This document shows, piece by piece, positions 7,267-16,507 of a stretch of DNA of 64,000 nt; position 1 is the first letter of the stretch, and every line of letters starts with the position of its first letter. The stretch is from a candidate division TM6 bacterium RIFCSPHIGHO2_12_FULL_36_22 (GTDB lineage Bacteria; Babelota; Babeliae; Babelales; UBA12409), in the NCBI GenBank assembly GCA_001771315.1, contig METK01000019.1:1-64000 (forward strand), read 5' to 3'. The translations under genes and the position numbers were made by a program. Below the pieces are notes generated by a model, which searched no databases, was not told the origin of the DNA, and saw nothing but the letters and a program-made list of their open reading frames with translations.

Positions 7267-8718
7267 ATGCAAAAAAAACCTATCGCGCTCATTATTCTGG
7301 ATGGATATGGTTATGCTTCTGATTCCAAATATAATGCTGTAACTCGAGCTAACACACCACATTTACATCATTGGTTCAAAGAATATCCGCATGCTCTACT
7401 CACAGCGTCAGGTGTTGCTGTAGGGCTTCCAGAGGGCGTCATCGGTAATTCTGAAGTTGGACATATGACAATTGGAACAGGTCAAATTCAAGATCAGCCA
7501 CTTGTTATGTTAAACACTATGATAAAAAATCATGGCCTTGATAATAATCAGCTTTTAATTGATGCATATAATACACTTAACAATACGGATAATGCGCTTC
7601 ACATTATCGGCTTGCTTTCTGATGCGGGCGTACATGCCCACATCGATCACATGATAGCATTTATAAAAAATGCTCAAGCAAAAGGTGTTAAAAAAATATA
7701 TGTGCACGCCATTCTCGATGGCCGTGATACTCCTCCAAAATCAGCAAAAAAGTATCTGGAAAAGCTTGAAGCTGCTTTAGGTAATGCAAAGCTTGCATCA
7801 ATTCATGGAAGATTTTTTGCTATGGATCGTGATCATAATTGGGATCGAATCACTCAATCAATGAACGTATTGCTTGCAAAAGCAAGTGAAACAAAAGATT
7901 GGCAAACTCAACTCAAAAAATATTATGATAATAATATTACGGATGAGTTTATACCACCAACTTTACTTGACCCTCGGGGAACTATTAAATCTGGAGATGG
8001 CGTTATCTTTTGCAATTTTAGACCAGATCGTGCGCGCCAGTTAACAGAAAAAATTCTAGAAGCTGTTCCACTTTCATTTTTCATCACACCTGTACCGTAT
8101 AGCCCAGAATTACATACTTTGACACTCATCCAAAAAGAGGATACAAAAAATACGTTACTTCAACGCCTGATCAATAAAGGATTATCTATCTTTGCCATTG
8201 CAGAAACAGAAAAGTATGCACACGTTACATATTTTTTTAATGGTGGCCGTGAAGACAAATATGATAAAGAAGAACGTATACTTATTCCTTCGATCAAGAT
8301 TAAAAGTTATGCCGATAAACCTTGCATGTCTGCAGTACCAATCACAGATGCGATAATTAATTCATTAGAAACTAATCCAAAAGATTTTTATCTTATTAAC
8401 TATGCCAATGCGGATATGGTTGGCCATTCTGGCGATTTTGAAGCTACAAAAAAAGCGCTTGAATGCATTGATCAGCAACTAAATAGACTTTATAATGAAA
8501 TTGTCGAAAAAAAAGATGGCACTATGTATATAACCAGTGATCATGGTAATGCCGAAGTAATGTATGATGAACAGGCACACCAACCTGCTACAGCACACAC
8601 GACCAATCCCGTACCATTCATCATGATTCAAAAAAATCTTACTGGTGTAGATAAAAATTTACCTTTAACAGAACTTAAAGATATAGCATCATTTATTATA
8701 GAAAGAATTAAATCGTGA
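7267..8718 (+). CDS. gpmI: Cofactor-independent phosphoglycerate mutase GpmI
   Basis: Glycolytic enzyme interconverting 3- and 2-phosphoglycerate with two manganese ions and a phosphoserine intermediate. With the ATG at 7267 the protein has 483 residues and opens MQKKPIALIILDGYGYASDS; the nucleophile is Ser62 in GNSEVGHMTIGTGQ, and DGRDTPPKSA, NFRPDRARQL and TSDHGNAE are the usual metal and phosphate motifs. An in-frame TTG at 7237 would add ten lysine-rich residues and is less likely. The next gene starts inside its stop codon (GTGA). Confidence 0.95.
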   Translation: MQKKPIALIILDGYGYASDSKYNAVTRANTPHLHHWFKEYPHALLTASGVAVGLPEGVIGNSEVGHMTIGTGQIQDQPLVMLNTMIKNHGLDNNQLLIDAYNTLNNTDNALHIIGLLSDAGVHAHIDHMIAFIKNAQAKGVKKIYVHAILDGRDTPPKSAKKYLEKLEAALGNAKLASIHGRFFAMDRDHNWDRITQSMNVLLAKASETKDWQTQLKKYYDNNITDEFIPPTLLDPRGTIKSGDGVIFCNFRPDRARQLTEKILEAVPLSFFITPVPYSPELHTLTLIQKEDTKNTLLQRLINKGLSIFAIAETEKYAHVTYFFNGGREDKYDKEERILIPSIKIKSYADKPCMSAVPITDAIINSLETNPKDFYLINYANADMVGHSGDFEATKKALECIDQQLNRLYNEIVEKKDGTMYITSDHGNAEVMYDEQAHQPATAHTTNPVPFIMIQKNLTGVDKNLPLTELKDIASFIIERIKS

Positions 8719-8870
8719 AAAAACTTCTTCTCATCTTACTAAGTTTTTCTTTAATTGCATCCTATACTGAAGCAATATATATCGATCCACGCGATTTGCT
8801 TGCGATACAACAACTAGTAGAAAAAACGGTGAAAAAATTAAAGCATATTAAGAAGCTTAAAACGAAATAG
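8715..8870 (+). CDS. Secreted micro-protein translationally coupled to gpmI
   Basis: A 51-residue open frame starting at GTG 8715, which overlaps the gpmI stop as GTGA. It encodes a textbook signal peptide (MKKLLLILLSFSLIASYTEA) and a mature part of only about 31 residues, ending in a lysine-rich helix (VEKTVKKLKHIKKLK). The four-base overlap and the signal peptide argue that it is translated. Such a cationic amphipathic tail could bind membranes or nucleic acid, but that is speculation. Confidence 0.6.
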   Translation: MKKLLLILLSFSLIASYTEAIYIDPRDLLAIQQLVEKTVKKLKHIKKLKTK

Positions 8871-8881
8871 ATGCCATTTTT

Positions 8882-10081
8882 TTAAACTAGCCTGTAAATT
8901 CTATGCTTACCAACCTTGATACACATATCAGGTTTCCAATTTATTTCAGCCTTAAAATCTTGAATAACAGTATCATCAATCTGTACTGCACCAGATTCAA
9001 TCAAACGCCGAGCCTCTGACGATGATTTAATAGCACCTAAAAGCTTAAGCAATTCTACAATCCACAATGGATTTTCTGTACCTGACGGTAATTCAATTTC
9101 TTGTCCTGCAGAAAGATCTTTTTTCTGAAAAAGAGCTTCAAATGTCTCTTGCGCTCTTTTTGCCGCAACGTCGGACCAAAACTTAGCAACAATCTCATGA
9201 GCCATTCTCTTTTTCAAATCCATTGGATGTATGGTACCTTTTTCTATACCAACCTTAAGCTTATCAATATCTGTTTGAGAATAACCAAGAAGTAAAAGAT
9301 AGTAGCGCCACATCAATATATCGGAAACCGACATCAATTTACCGTATGCGTCTTCAGGTGTATCTGTAAATCCAATAGCATTTCCCAATGACTTAGACAT
9401 TTTTTGAACACCATCAAGTCCTTCAAGCAATGGCATAGATATAACAACCTGTGGATTTTGGCCATAATGTTCTTGTAAATGTCTGCCAACAAGCATATTA
9501 AATGTTTGATCGGTGCCACCCAACTCAACATCTGCTTGCAAGGCTACAGAATCATAACCTTGAAATATTGGATATAAAAGTTCATGAAAACTTATTGGCA
9601 ATTTTTCTGCAAGACGCTTTGAAAAATCATCTCGCTCAATAAGTTGTGCTACTGTAATTTTTGAAGCCAACGCAACAAGATCAGACATCGAAAGTTTAGC
9701 TAGCCACTCTGAATTATAACGCACCGATACTTTTTCAGGATCAAGAATATGTCCCACCTGCTCAAAGTATGTCGTAATATTTTCTGCGATTTGTTCACTG
9801 GTAAGCGGGGGTCGTGTTTTTGAACGGCCAGTTGGATCTCCAATGCTAGCTGTAAAATCTCCAATGAGAAATATAACTTCGTGACCCTGATCTTGGAAAT
9901 TTTTTAATTTTTGCAGTACAACAGCATGACCCAAATGAAGATCGGGAGCTGTTGGATCCATACCAAGTTTTACTTTAAGTGGCTTTCCTGTTGCTAATTT
10001 TTTTTCAAGGGCATCAGCTGGCAATACTTGTGCTGTACCATGCAATAGTTGAGAAAGATCTTTTTTAATATCACGCACCAT
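8882..10081 (-). CDS. tyrS: Tyrosyl-tRNA synthetase
   Basis: Class I aminoacyl-tRNA synthetase charging tRNA-Tyr. With the ATG at 10081 (AAGGGA six bases before it) it has 399 residues; a longer start at 10102 would overlap the upstream gene. Class I motifs are HLGH (49-52) and KMSKS in VQKMSKSLGNAI near residue 230. DFTASIGDPTGRS and GGTDQTFNMLVGRHLQ are typical of the TyrRS subfamily with QEIG-type bacterial relatives (TyrZ/TyrS2). An S4 RNA-binding domain ends the protein (EARRLIESGAVQIDD). It lies 13 bases after the membrane-protein gene. Confidence 0.95.
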   Translation of the reverse strand: MVRDIKKDLSQLLHGTAQVLPADALEKKLATGKPLKVKLGMDPTAPDLHLGHAVVLQKLKNFQDQGHEVIFLIGDFTASIGDPTGRSKTRPPLTSEQIAENITTYFEQVGHILDPEKVSVRYNSEWLAKLSMSDLVALASKITVAQLIERDDFSKRLAEKLPISFHELLYPIFQGYDSVALQADVELGGTDQTFNMLVGRHLQEHYGQNPQVVISMPLLEGLDGVQKMSKSLGNAIGFTDTPEDAYGKLMSVSDILMWRYYLLLLGYSQTDIDKLKVGIEKGTIHPMDLKKRMAHEIVAKFWSDVAAKRAQETFEALFQKKDLSAGQEIELPSGTENPLWIVELLKLLGAIKSSSEARRLIESGAVQIDDTVIQDFKAEINWKPDMCIKVGKHRIYRLV

Positions 10082-10094
10082 ACAATGTCCCTTT

Positions 10095-10778
10095 TTAACC
10101 AAATAACTTCACTAAAACTAATCGAATATAATGTCCAATAATTTCAACACAAGAAAAAATGAACCCAAGTAAAACTGGAAATACGATCGATACCACTAAA
10201 AATGCCATAAAAAACACTATTATTTGAATCCACAATCCGTACTTTTCAAACAAACGCCATTTATGTAAGTACTCTGTCATTACAAATTCAATAGCGCCCA
10301 AAATCAAAAATAGTACAAGCAAATAAATATTGAACAATAAAACAACCCTAAATAGTTGCATAATAATTAATGAATTTGCTGGAAAATACGTCAAAACATT
10401 TAACGCCTCAAGCAAACTACCAAACAATATTAATGCAAAAACGATTGCCCCATGAATTATTGCTCCAGAAAAAAATAATAAAATACGTCGAATATCACGA
10501 AATGAACCAAATATATTATGTGGGTTAAGTGGAATTCGTTGTCCCCATCCAACCCCAAGGCCAGAAATCAATTGTGAATACACTAAAAGTCCCAAGCCAA
10601 AAAGGCTGACATGTTTCAATGGATCTAGTGTTTGAAAACCAAGCTTTTGTGCAGTATTATCACCAAGTTTAGCTGCAAACCATGCTTGAAAATAACCGCT
10701 AACTGTCACGGTAGGAAAATAGGCCATTAAAATTGCAATAAGGCCTATTGCACTTTGTAAAGTCGTAAAATCAGTCAC
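10095..10778 (-). CDS. Site-2-protease-like membrane protein lacking the zinc motif
   Basis: A 227-residue protein with five to six membrane spans. The stretch from PTVTVSGYFQAWFAAKLGDN through TAQKLGFQTLDPLKHVSLFG matches the core of M50 (S2P/SpoIVFB-class) proteases, normally HEFAHAWVAYKLGDPTAKxxGRLTLNPLAHIDPFG. Here the HEFAH ligands read SGYFQ, so both histidines and the catalytic glutamate are gone. The second family region (NPHN then FRDIRRILLFFSGAIIHG) lacks the usual AGPxxN. It is therefore probably a non-catalytic relative. It is cotranscribed with tyrS. An unrelated membrane protein is a less likely alternative. Confidence 0.65.
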   Translation of the reverse strand: MTDFTTLQSAIGLIAILMAYFPTVTVSGYFQAWFAAKLGDNTAQKLGFQTLDPLKHVSLFGLGLLVYSQLISGLGVGWGQRIPLNPHNIFGSFRDIRRILLFFSGAIIHGAIVFALILFGSLLEALNVLTYFPANSLIIMQLFRVVLLFNIYLLVLFLILGAIEFVMTEYLHKWRLFEKYGLWIQIIVFFMAFLVVSIVFPVLLGFIFSCVEIIGHYIRLVLVKLFG

Positions 10779-10917
10779 GTCTTAACTCTTTTATTTTGTT
10801 ATTGTACTAATATAACCACCTATAATATTGTCAGTTTAGCAAACTAGAGCAATCTCGACAAATCTCACTATACCGATAGACTTGAAAAAAAAGCAATCGT
10901 TCACTTGAGGAGTCTTA

Positions 10918-13122
10918 ATGCTGGAAAGCAAACACAAAGCACTATTTTGGTATCTTGCGTCCCCAATTATTCTTGCCATTCTTACAATAGCAACATATCT
11001 CCCATCTTTACGCTATGCTTTTCAGTTTGATGATGAGCCTAATATTCTAAAATTTTATGAAATTCGCTATCTCAATTTTCGTGATATTTTCTTATGCAAT
11101 TCTCGGTGGATAAGCAAATGGGTTAGCGTTTGGAGTTACCATCTTGGTAAATTCGAACCATTTTTTTACCGCTGCGCTAACGTTTCATTTCATGTTATCA
11201 CAGGTCTGATTGTTTATTATTTCTTTTTTATTGGATTACAAAATCTCGATAAAAATAGCTTCTTTCAAAAAAATGCCCGCATCCTTGCATTCCTTGTATC
11301 TGGTGTATTTCTTTTACATCCAGTACAAACCCAAACAGTTTCTTATATTGTTCAAGGTCAGATGGAAGGCCTTGCTGGACTCTTTGTTATGGCAACCTTA
11401 CTCTGTTTTCTTTTATTCAATCATGTAAAAAGCCCGGCAGCCTCATATTCCTGGGGCGCTGCAATGTACATTTGTGCTTTCCTTTCATGCGGCACAAAAG
11501 AAATTGCTATTGTAACACCCTTTTTGATTCTATTAACCGATTGGTTCTTGGTTGCACAAGGTTCATGGGAATCATTAAAAAAGCGCTGGGTATTACACGC
11601 CTCTATCTTTGGGCTTGTATGGGGAATGTATATTTGGTTTCTTGGTAAAAATTATTTTATCCAAGTGTTTGGATTCCAGCTTCAAACCGAAAATATCCCT
11701 GGAAACTGTCTAACGCAAGAAGTTGGTGAAAAGATTGTGCCATTGTACTATTTCATGTCTCAATTCAAAGTTATTCTTCATTACCTGGCTATATTTCTTT
11801 GGCCATTTTCGATATGCATGGAATATGACTGGAAGCTTGAGCCATCTATTGATTCATTCGGTTTTATTGTTCCATTTTTTGGCGTACTTTTCATCGTTGC
11901 ATTGATTGGATATTTATTACGTGGCAATAAAAAAAATCTTGTTGCATTTGGCCTTTTATGGTTCTTTATCTGCATAAGTCCCCGATCTTCTATCATTCCA
12001 TCATGGGAGTTGATTGTTGATTACAAAACTTACCTTGGTTGCATTGGATGGCTTTTTATCCTCGTAAGTGGCCTACTTTACTTATACCAATCACAAACAA
12101 AACACTTACCAGTATTGCAAAAACAGGTTTCAAAGATTGTCGCACTGTGTTTACTTGCAGCCATTCTTATTATGCTAACAGTTTCTCGTAACTCCGTTTG
12201 GGAATCAAGTTACAAATTTTGGGAAGATATTGTACTCAAGGCACCGGGCAAAGCACGATCTCACAACAATTTTGGTTGTCAATTATTAGAAAAGGAACGA
12301 TATAGAGAAGCACTTCCTTACTTCAAACGGGCTATCCGAATGGAAAAAGGATATTTTGATCCTTATAATAATTTGGCATTTGCTTATGGCGCTCTTGGAA
12401 GAATTGATCAAGCTATTTGGGCATTAAAGCAAGGATTACAAATATGGCCGTACCAACCAAAAGTATATAACAATCTTGCAACATACCTCATTATGAAAAG
12501 TGATTATGATATTGCTATAAAAGCTGCTGCTCAGGCAATTGAGCTTTATCCATATTATGGCAAAGCATATTTCAACAAGGGACGAGCACATTTAGCATTG
12601 GACCAAAATGAAGAAGCATGGGAATGTTTTAAAAAATGCTGCACAGAAGCTGATTTTGATAACGTAACTCAAGGTTATCAACTCTACGGTGATTTGAGCC
12701 TCAAGCTCGGCAAGCTTGATGACGCAATTTTTGCATTCAGCAAGCTCTTTGAAATAGAAAAACAACCATCAACACTCTTTTATCTTGGTAATGCTTATTA
12801 TCATAAAAAGGATTATCCTCAAGCCATTAAATACTATACCCAATCATTGGCTACCGTACCCAATAATACGAATATTATGCATAACCTTTGCGAATGCTAT
12901 CTTGAAGATCAGCAGCCACATATGGCTTTGAATATAATTAAAGATCTTGAGAAATTTCCAAACAGATATCCTGATACTCCTTTACAAAAAGCATGGGCAC
13001 ACTCTCAATTAGGTAATAAAAAGTTGGCTATTCAAATCATCAATGAATTCATCAATAGCTCGCCATCGGGAGATTATTTAACGCAAGCTATGCAAATGCT
13101 TCAACAGATTCAGGCAAGTTAA
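10918..13122 (+). CDS. TMTC-like GT-C membrane protein with C-terminal TPRs
   Basis: A 734-residue protein. Residues 1 to about 435 hold roughly ten membrane spans, with FQFDDEPNILKF in the first loop, the acidic pair expected of GT-C glycosyltransferases (PMT/TMTC class). Residues 445-734 form about seven TPRs, such as ARSHNNFGCQLLEKERYREA and YFDPYNNLAFAYGALGRIDQ. The order GT-C then TPR is that of eukaryotic TMTC O-mannosyltransferases and of bacterial proteins related to them. It stands alone with a TATAAT at 10821-10826 upstream. Glycosyl transfer is inferred from architecture, not shown. Confidence 0.75.
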   Translation: MLESKHKALFWYLASPIILAILTIATYLPSLRYAFQFDDEPNILKFYEIRYLNFRDIFLCNSRWISKWVSVWSYHLGKFEPFFYRCANVSFHVITGLIVYYFFFIGLQNLDKNSFFQKNARILAFLVSGVFLLHPVQTQTVSYIVQGQMEGLAGLFVMATLLCFLLFNHVKSPAASYSWGAAMYICAFLSCGTKEIAIVTPFLILLTDWFLVAQGSWESLKKRWVLHASIFGLVWGMYIWFLGKNYFIQVFGFQLQTENIPGNCLTQEVGEKIVPLYYFMSQFKVILHYLAIFLWPFSICMEYDWKLEPSIDSFGFIVPFFGVLFIVALIGYLLRGNKKNLVAFGLLWFFICISPRSSIIPSWELIVDYKTYLGCIGWLFILVSGLLYLYQSQTKHLPVLQKQVSKIVALCLLAAILIMLTVSRNSVWESSYKFWEDIVLKAPGKARSHNNFGCQLLEKERYREALPYFKRAIRMEKGYFDPYNNLAFAYGALGRIDQAIWALKQGLQIWPYQPKVYNNLATYLIMKSDYDIAIKAAAQAIELYPYYGKAYFNKGRAHLALDQNEEAWECFKKCCTEADFDNVTQGYQLYGDLSLKLGKLDDAIFAFSKLFEIEKQPSTLFYLGNAYYHKKDYPQAIKYYTQSLATVPNNTNIMHNLCECYLEDQQPHMALNIIKDLEKFPNRYPDTPLQKAWAHSQLGNKKLAIQIINEFINSSPSGDYLTQAMQMLQQIQAS

Positions 13123-13140
13123 CATTATAACAACTGATTT

Positions 13141-13169
13141 TTGACCGATTTGTGCTTTATTAGTAAACT
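13141..13169 (+). promoter_or_regulatory. Sigma70-type promoter for valS
   Basis: TTGACC (13141-13146) and TAAACT (13164-13169) with a 17-base spacer, 37 bases ahead of the valS ATG. No other gene start is near. Confidence 0.5.
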
Positions 13170-13205
13170 TAAAGAAACATTTAACTACTAAAATCCGTGA
13201 TGTGA

Positions 13206-15674
13206 ATGGAAAAAAAGTATAATTTCGAAGATCAACAATCTACGCTAAAGGCACAGTGGATTCAAGATAATATTTATCAATTTTCACAAAAGGAAAGTGG
13301 GTCTGTCTACAGTATTGATACCCCTCCTCCTACAGTGTCTGGTGCTTTACATATTGGTCATATTTTTTCATACACACACACAGATTTCATTGCGAGATAT
13401 CAACGCATGAGCAATGCTCGTGTTTTCTATCCATTTGGCTTTGATGACAATGGCCTTCCAACAGAAAAATACATTGAAAAAAAATGTAAGGTAAGTGCAT
13501 ACAAGCTTGGTCGAAGTGCATTCATTGATCTTTGCCTCAAAGAAAGTAAACCTGTTGAGCACGAGTTTCAAGAACTGTGGCAAGCCATGGGTCTTTCTGT
13601 TGACTGGAACCTCAAGTATGAAACCATTTCAGACATAGTTAGAAAGATATCGCAAGAATCATTTATTCGGCTTTTTAAACAAGATTATATTTATCGTCAA
13701 TACGAACCAGCTTTGTACTGTACAACATGTCGTACTTCAGTAGCACAGGCCGAGCTTGATGATGTAGAACAAGATTCTAAGTTCTACACAATCATATTTA
13801 AAACCAAGGACGGTCAGGATCTCAACATTGCAACAACACGCCCAGAACTCCTATCTTCTTGCGTTGCTATGTTTTATCATCCGAATGATGTTCGCTATAA
13901 AGCACTTAAAGGACAGGAAGCTATTGTTCCATTATTTGGTAATAATATTCCAATCCTTGCTGATGAATTAGTTCAACCGGATAAGGGTACCGGACTGGTT
14001 ATGTGTTGTACCTTTGGTGATAAAAATGATGTTGAATGGTACAAAAATCATAAACTTGAACATCGACAATCTATAGGCCTTGATGGTAAATGGATTGAAA
14101 GCACCGGATTTCTTACAGGCTTCAATGTAGAACAAGCACGTGCTGCTGTTGTTGAAAAATTACAGCAAGAAGGTTTGATTACTGATATCAAACCAATTAC
14201 GCACACAGTCAACACACATGAGCGCTGTAAAAAAGAAATTGAATATGCAATGCTCTCACAATGGTTCTTGAAAATCTTGCCATACAAGCAAGAATTTTTG
14301 GCGCAAGCTGATAAAATTAACTGGCATCCAAGCTACATGAAATCTCGGTTCATCAATTGGGTAGAAAATATTAATTGGGATTGGTGTCTATCACGACAAC
14401 GTTTTTATGGTATCCCATTTCCAGTTTGGCATTGCACAGATTGTTCCACTGTTATCTTACCTGAGATTGATCAACTCCCAATCGATCCACAAGAAACTAA
14501 GCCTTCTCGTGATGCATGTCCTGAATGTAAAGGTCGTAATATTGTTGCAGACACTGATGTTATGGATACATGGAATACTTCATCATTAACGCCACAAATT
14601 TGTTATGCATTATTCAATCCCGATACATCATCAGCATTTGATAAAAAATCTCTTGAGTCCTTTATTCCCATGAGTATGCGACCACAAGCACATGATATTA
14701 TTCGTACATGGGCTTTCTATACTATTGTAAAATCATGGATGCATTTTGGTTCTATACCTTGGAAAGATGTTGTTATCTCTGGACACGTATTGAGTGGAAG
14801 TAAGGAAAAATTATCTAAATCAAAAGATAACGCTTCCATGACACCAGAAGGCTTACTCAAGCAGTGGCCGGCTGATGCTATTCGATATTGGACAGCATGT
14901 GGCGCGCTTGGAACTGATGTTGCTTTCTCTGAAAATCAACTCAAAATTGGCAACAAGCTTGTAACAAAGTTATGGAACGCTTTTGCATTTGTTAAGCAGC
15001 ATATCAGTGATAATAACTTTCAATCTAAACCTGAAAATCTTGGTACAGTTAATGAGTGGATGCTCAACAATACAACACTGTGTTTTGAGCGCTATGATAT
15101 AGAATTTAAGAAGTTTGAGTATGGTGCAGCACTCAATCAAGTAGAACATTTATTTTGGCATGATTTTTGCGATAACTATCTTGAATTAGTTAAGGATCAA
15201 TTTTTCAACCCCGATAATTATCATCCAACAGTTGTACAGGCAACAAAATGGACCTTATATACCGTCGGTTTAAGAATTTTACAGTTATATGCACCGTTCA
15301 TACCGTTTATAACAGATGCAATTTATCGAGAAGTATATCTTAATACCGTTGATGCCCCATCAATACATTCGACCATTTATGCAACAATTCAAGTACCATT
15401 GCTCAATCCAGCAAGCGCAGCAAGAATGGCTAGTATTTTAGATATTGTCAGTAAAGTTCGTAAGCTTAAAAGTGAAAACCAACTTTCATTAAGAGTGGAA
15501 ATCAAAGAGTTAAGCATTATAAGCGATAAACCATTAAAAACAGAATTGGCTGGTGAATTACAACTACTTAGTGGCGTTACAAAAGCTCAATCTATTTCAT
15601 TTAAGTCTGGCATGGAATCTGATAAATTAGTTGCTGATGGCGATACATGGATTGCGAGTGTAAGTATACAATGA
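13206..15674 (+). CDS. valS: Valyl-tRNA synthetase, short archaeal/rickettsial-like form
   Basis: An 822-residue class I synthetase for tRNA-Val. TPPPTVSGALHIGHIFSYTH carries HIGH (49-52) and the KMSKS equivalent is LSKS in SKEKLSKSKDNASM near residue 536. TTRPELL and the loop with GTGLVMCCTFGDKND belong to the editing domain. Zinc-type cysteine pairs are seen (CTTC, CTDC, CPEC). The opening TPPPTVSG and the absence of the long C-terminal coiled coil resemble archaeal and Rickettsiales ValRS rather than the longer typical bacterial enzyme. The stop overlaps the ybeY start as ATGA. Confidence 0.92.
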   Translation: MEKKYNFEDQQSTLKAQWIQDNIYQFSQKESGSVYSIDTPPPTVSGALHIGHIFSYTHTDFIARYQRMSNARVFYPFGFDDNGLPTEKYIEKKCKVSAYKLGRSAFIDLCLKESKPVEHEFQELWQAMGLSVDWNLKYETISDIVRKISQESFIRLFKQDYIYRQYEPALYCTTCRTSVAQAELDDVEQDSKFYTIIFKTKDGQDLNIATTRPELLSSCVAMFYHPNDVRYKALKGQEAIVPLFGNNIPILADELVQPDKGTGLVMCCTFGDKNDVEWYKNHKLEHRQSIGLDGKWIESTGFLTGFNVEQARAAVVEKLQQEGLITDIKPITHTVNTHERCKKEIEYAMLSQWFLKILPYKQEFLAQADKINWHPSYMKSRFINWVENINWDWCLSRQRFYGIPFPVWHCTDCSTVILPEIDQLPIDPQETKPSRDACPECKGRNIVADTDVMDTWNTSSLTPQICYALFNPDTSSAFDKKSLESFIPMSMRPQAHDIIRTWAFYTIVKSWMHFGSIPWKDVVISGHVLSGSKEKLSKSKDNASMTPEGLLKQWPADAIRYWTACGALGTDVAFSENQLKIGNKLVTKLWNAFAFVKQHISDNNFQSKPENLGTVNEWMLNNTTLCFERYDIEFKKFEYGAALNQVEHLFWHDFCDNYLELVKDQFFNPDNYHPTVVQATKWTLYTVGLRILQLYAPFIPFITDAIYREVYLNTVDAPSIHSTIYATIQVPLLNPASAARMASILDIVSKVRKLKSENQLSLRVEIKELSIISDKPLKTELAGELQLLSGVTKAQSISFKSGMESDKLVADGDTWIASVSIQ

Positions 15675-16117
15675 TTACATTAAAAAATACTCAAAGAAAA
15701 ATACCTCTCGATACTAAAAAGATAAAAGAAACTGCGCAAAAGATATTAGATCTTTTGAATTACAGTGATTATGATCTTGGTATTTGGTTTACAACAAATA
15801 AAACCATTCATGAGTACAACAAACAGTATCGACATAAAGATAAGCCAACAGACATTCTTTCTTTTGCATACCACTCAAATTTACATGCTGGTGATAGAAT
15901 TATTGTTGAATCGGAAGAAGATAAAAATCTTGGTGATTTAATTATTTCACCTGCATATGTACAAGAACAACTTCCTGAGCTTGATACAACACTAGACAAG
16001 CGTCTTAATGTGCTTTTAGTTCATGGTATTTGTCATCTTCTTGGCTATGATCATATAAGTGATGAAGATTATAAGATCATGGATAAGCAAGAACAAGCAT
16101 TATTAAAAAAATTATAA
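15671..16117 (+). CDS. ybeY: Endoribonuclease YbeY
   Basis: A 148-residue metal-dependent RNase involved in 16S rRNA 3' maturation and ribosome quality control. The zinc motif HGICHLLGYDH is complete (three histidines), and DKPTDILSFAY and LGDLIIS are the usual preceding motifs. I start it at ATG 15671, overlapping the valS stop codon by four bases (ATGA), which implies coupled translation; the frame is open further upstream but inside valS. Confidence 0.92.
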   Translation: MITLKNTQRKIPLDTKKIKETAQKILDLLNYSDYDLGIWFTTNKTIHEYNKQYRHKDKPTDILSFAYHSNLHAGDRIIVESEEDKNLGDLIISPAYVQEQLPELDTTLDKRLNVLLVHGICHLLGYDHISDEDYKIMDKQEQALLKKL

Positions 16118-16228
16118 ACAAGCTAGTCACAAAGCTTCCCAAGAACAAAGATCAAACAATATATAACTATCTATTGAAGTTTTATCCTCTACCTTGATAA
16201 AGTAATAAATTAAAAAGGGGATAATTCT

Positions 16229-16507
16229 ATGAAAAAACGTTTAGCTTTTGTTGGATTGTTAAATACATCGGGCATCCAATGTATATCTGGCACTGGCATT
16301 GGTGGCGGCATCAGCTCTAGTTTTGTTGCTCCTCAAATAACCATCGATGCTCATGCAGACCTTGTAAATCACTTACAAGAAAGCGCTCGCATGGCCAGCC
16401 GAATAAATAAGGATGTTTTAGGTAAGAAAAAAGCTAGACTGTTAAGAAAAGCAGAATTCCATGCTGCCAAGGCCCATGAACTTCTCATGAAAGTCTATGC
16501 AGTATAA
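16229..16507 (+). CDS. Small exported protein, unknown function
   Basis: A 92-residue protein with a weak signal-like N-terminus (MKKRLAFVGLLNTSGIQCIS), a glycine-serine stretch (GTGIGGGISSSF) and a basic helical C-terminal half with alanine and lysine (LGKKKARLLRKAEFHAAKAH). A strong AAAAGGGG site precedes ATG 16229. The last 11 bases overlap the next gene, so the pair is probably cotranscribed. No family recognised. Confidence 0.6.
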   Translation: MKKRLAFVGLLNTSGIQCISGTGIGGGISSSFVAPQITIDAHADLVNHLQESARMASRINKDVLGKKKARLLRKAEFHAAKAHELLMKVYAV

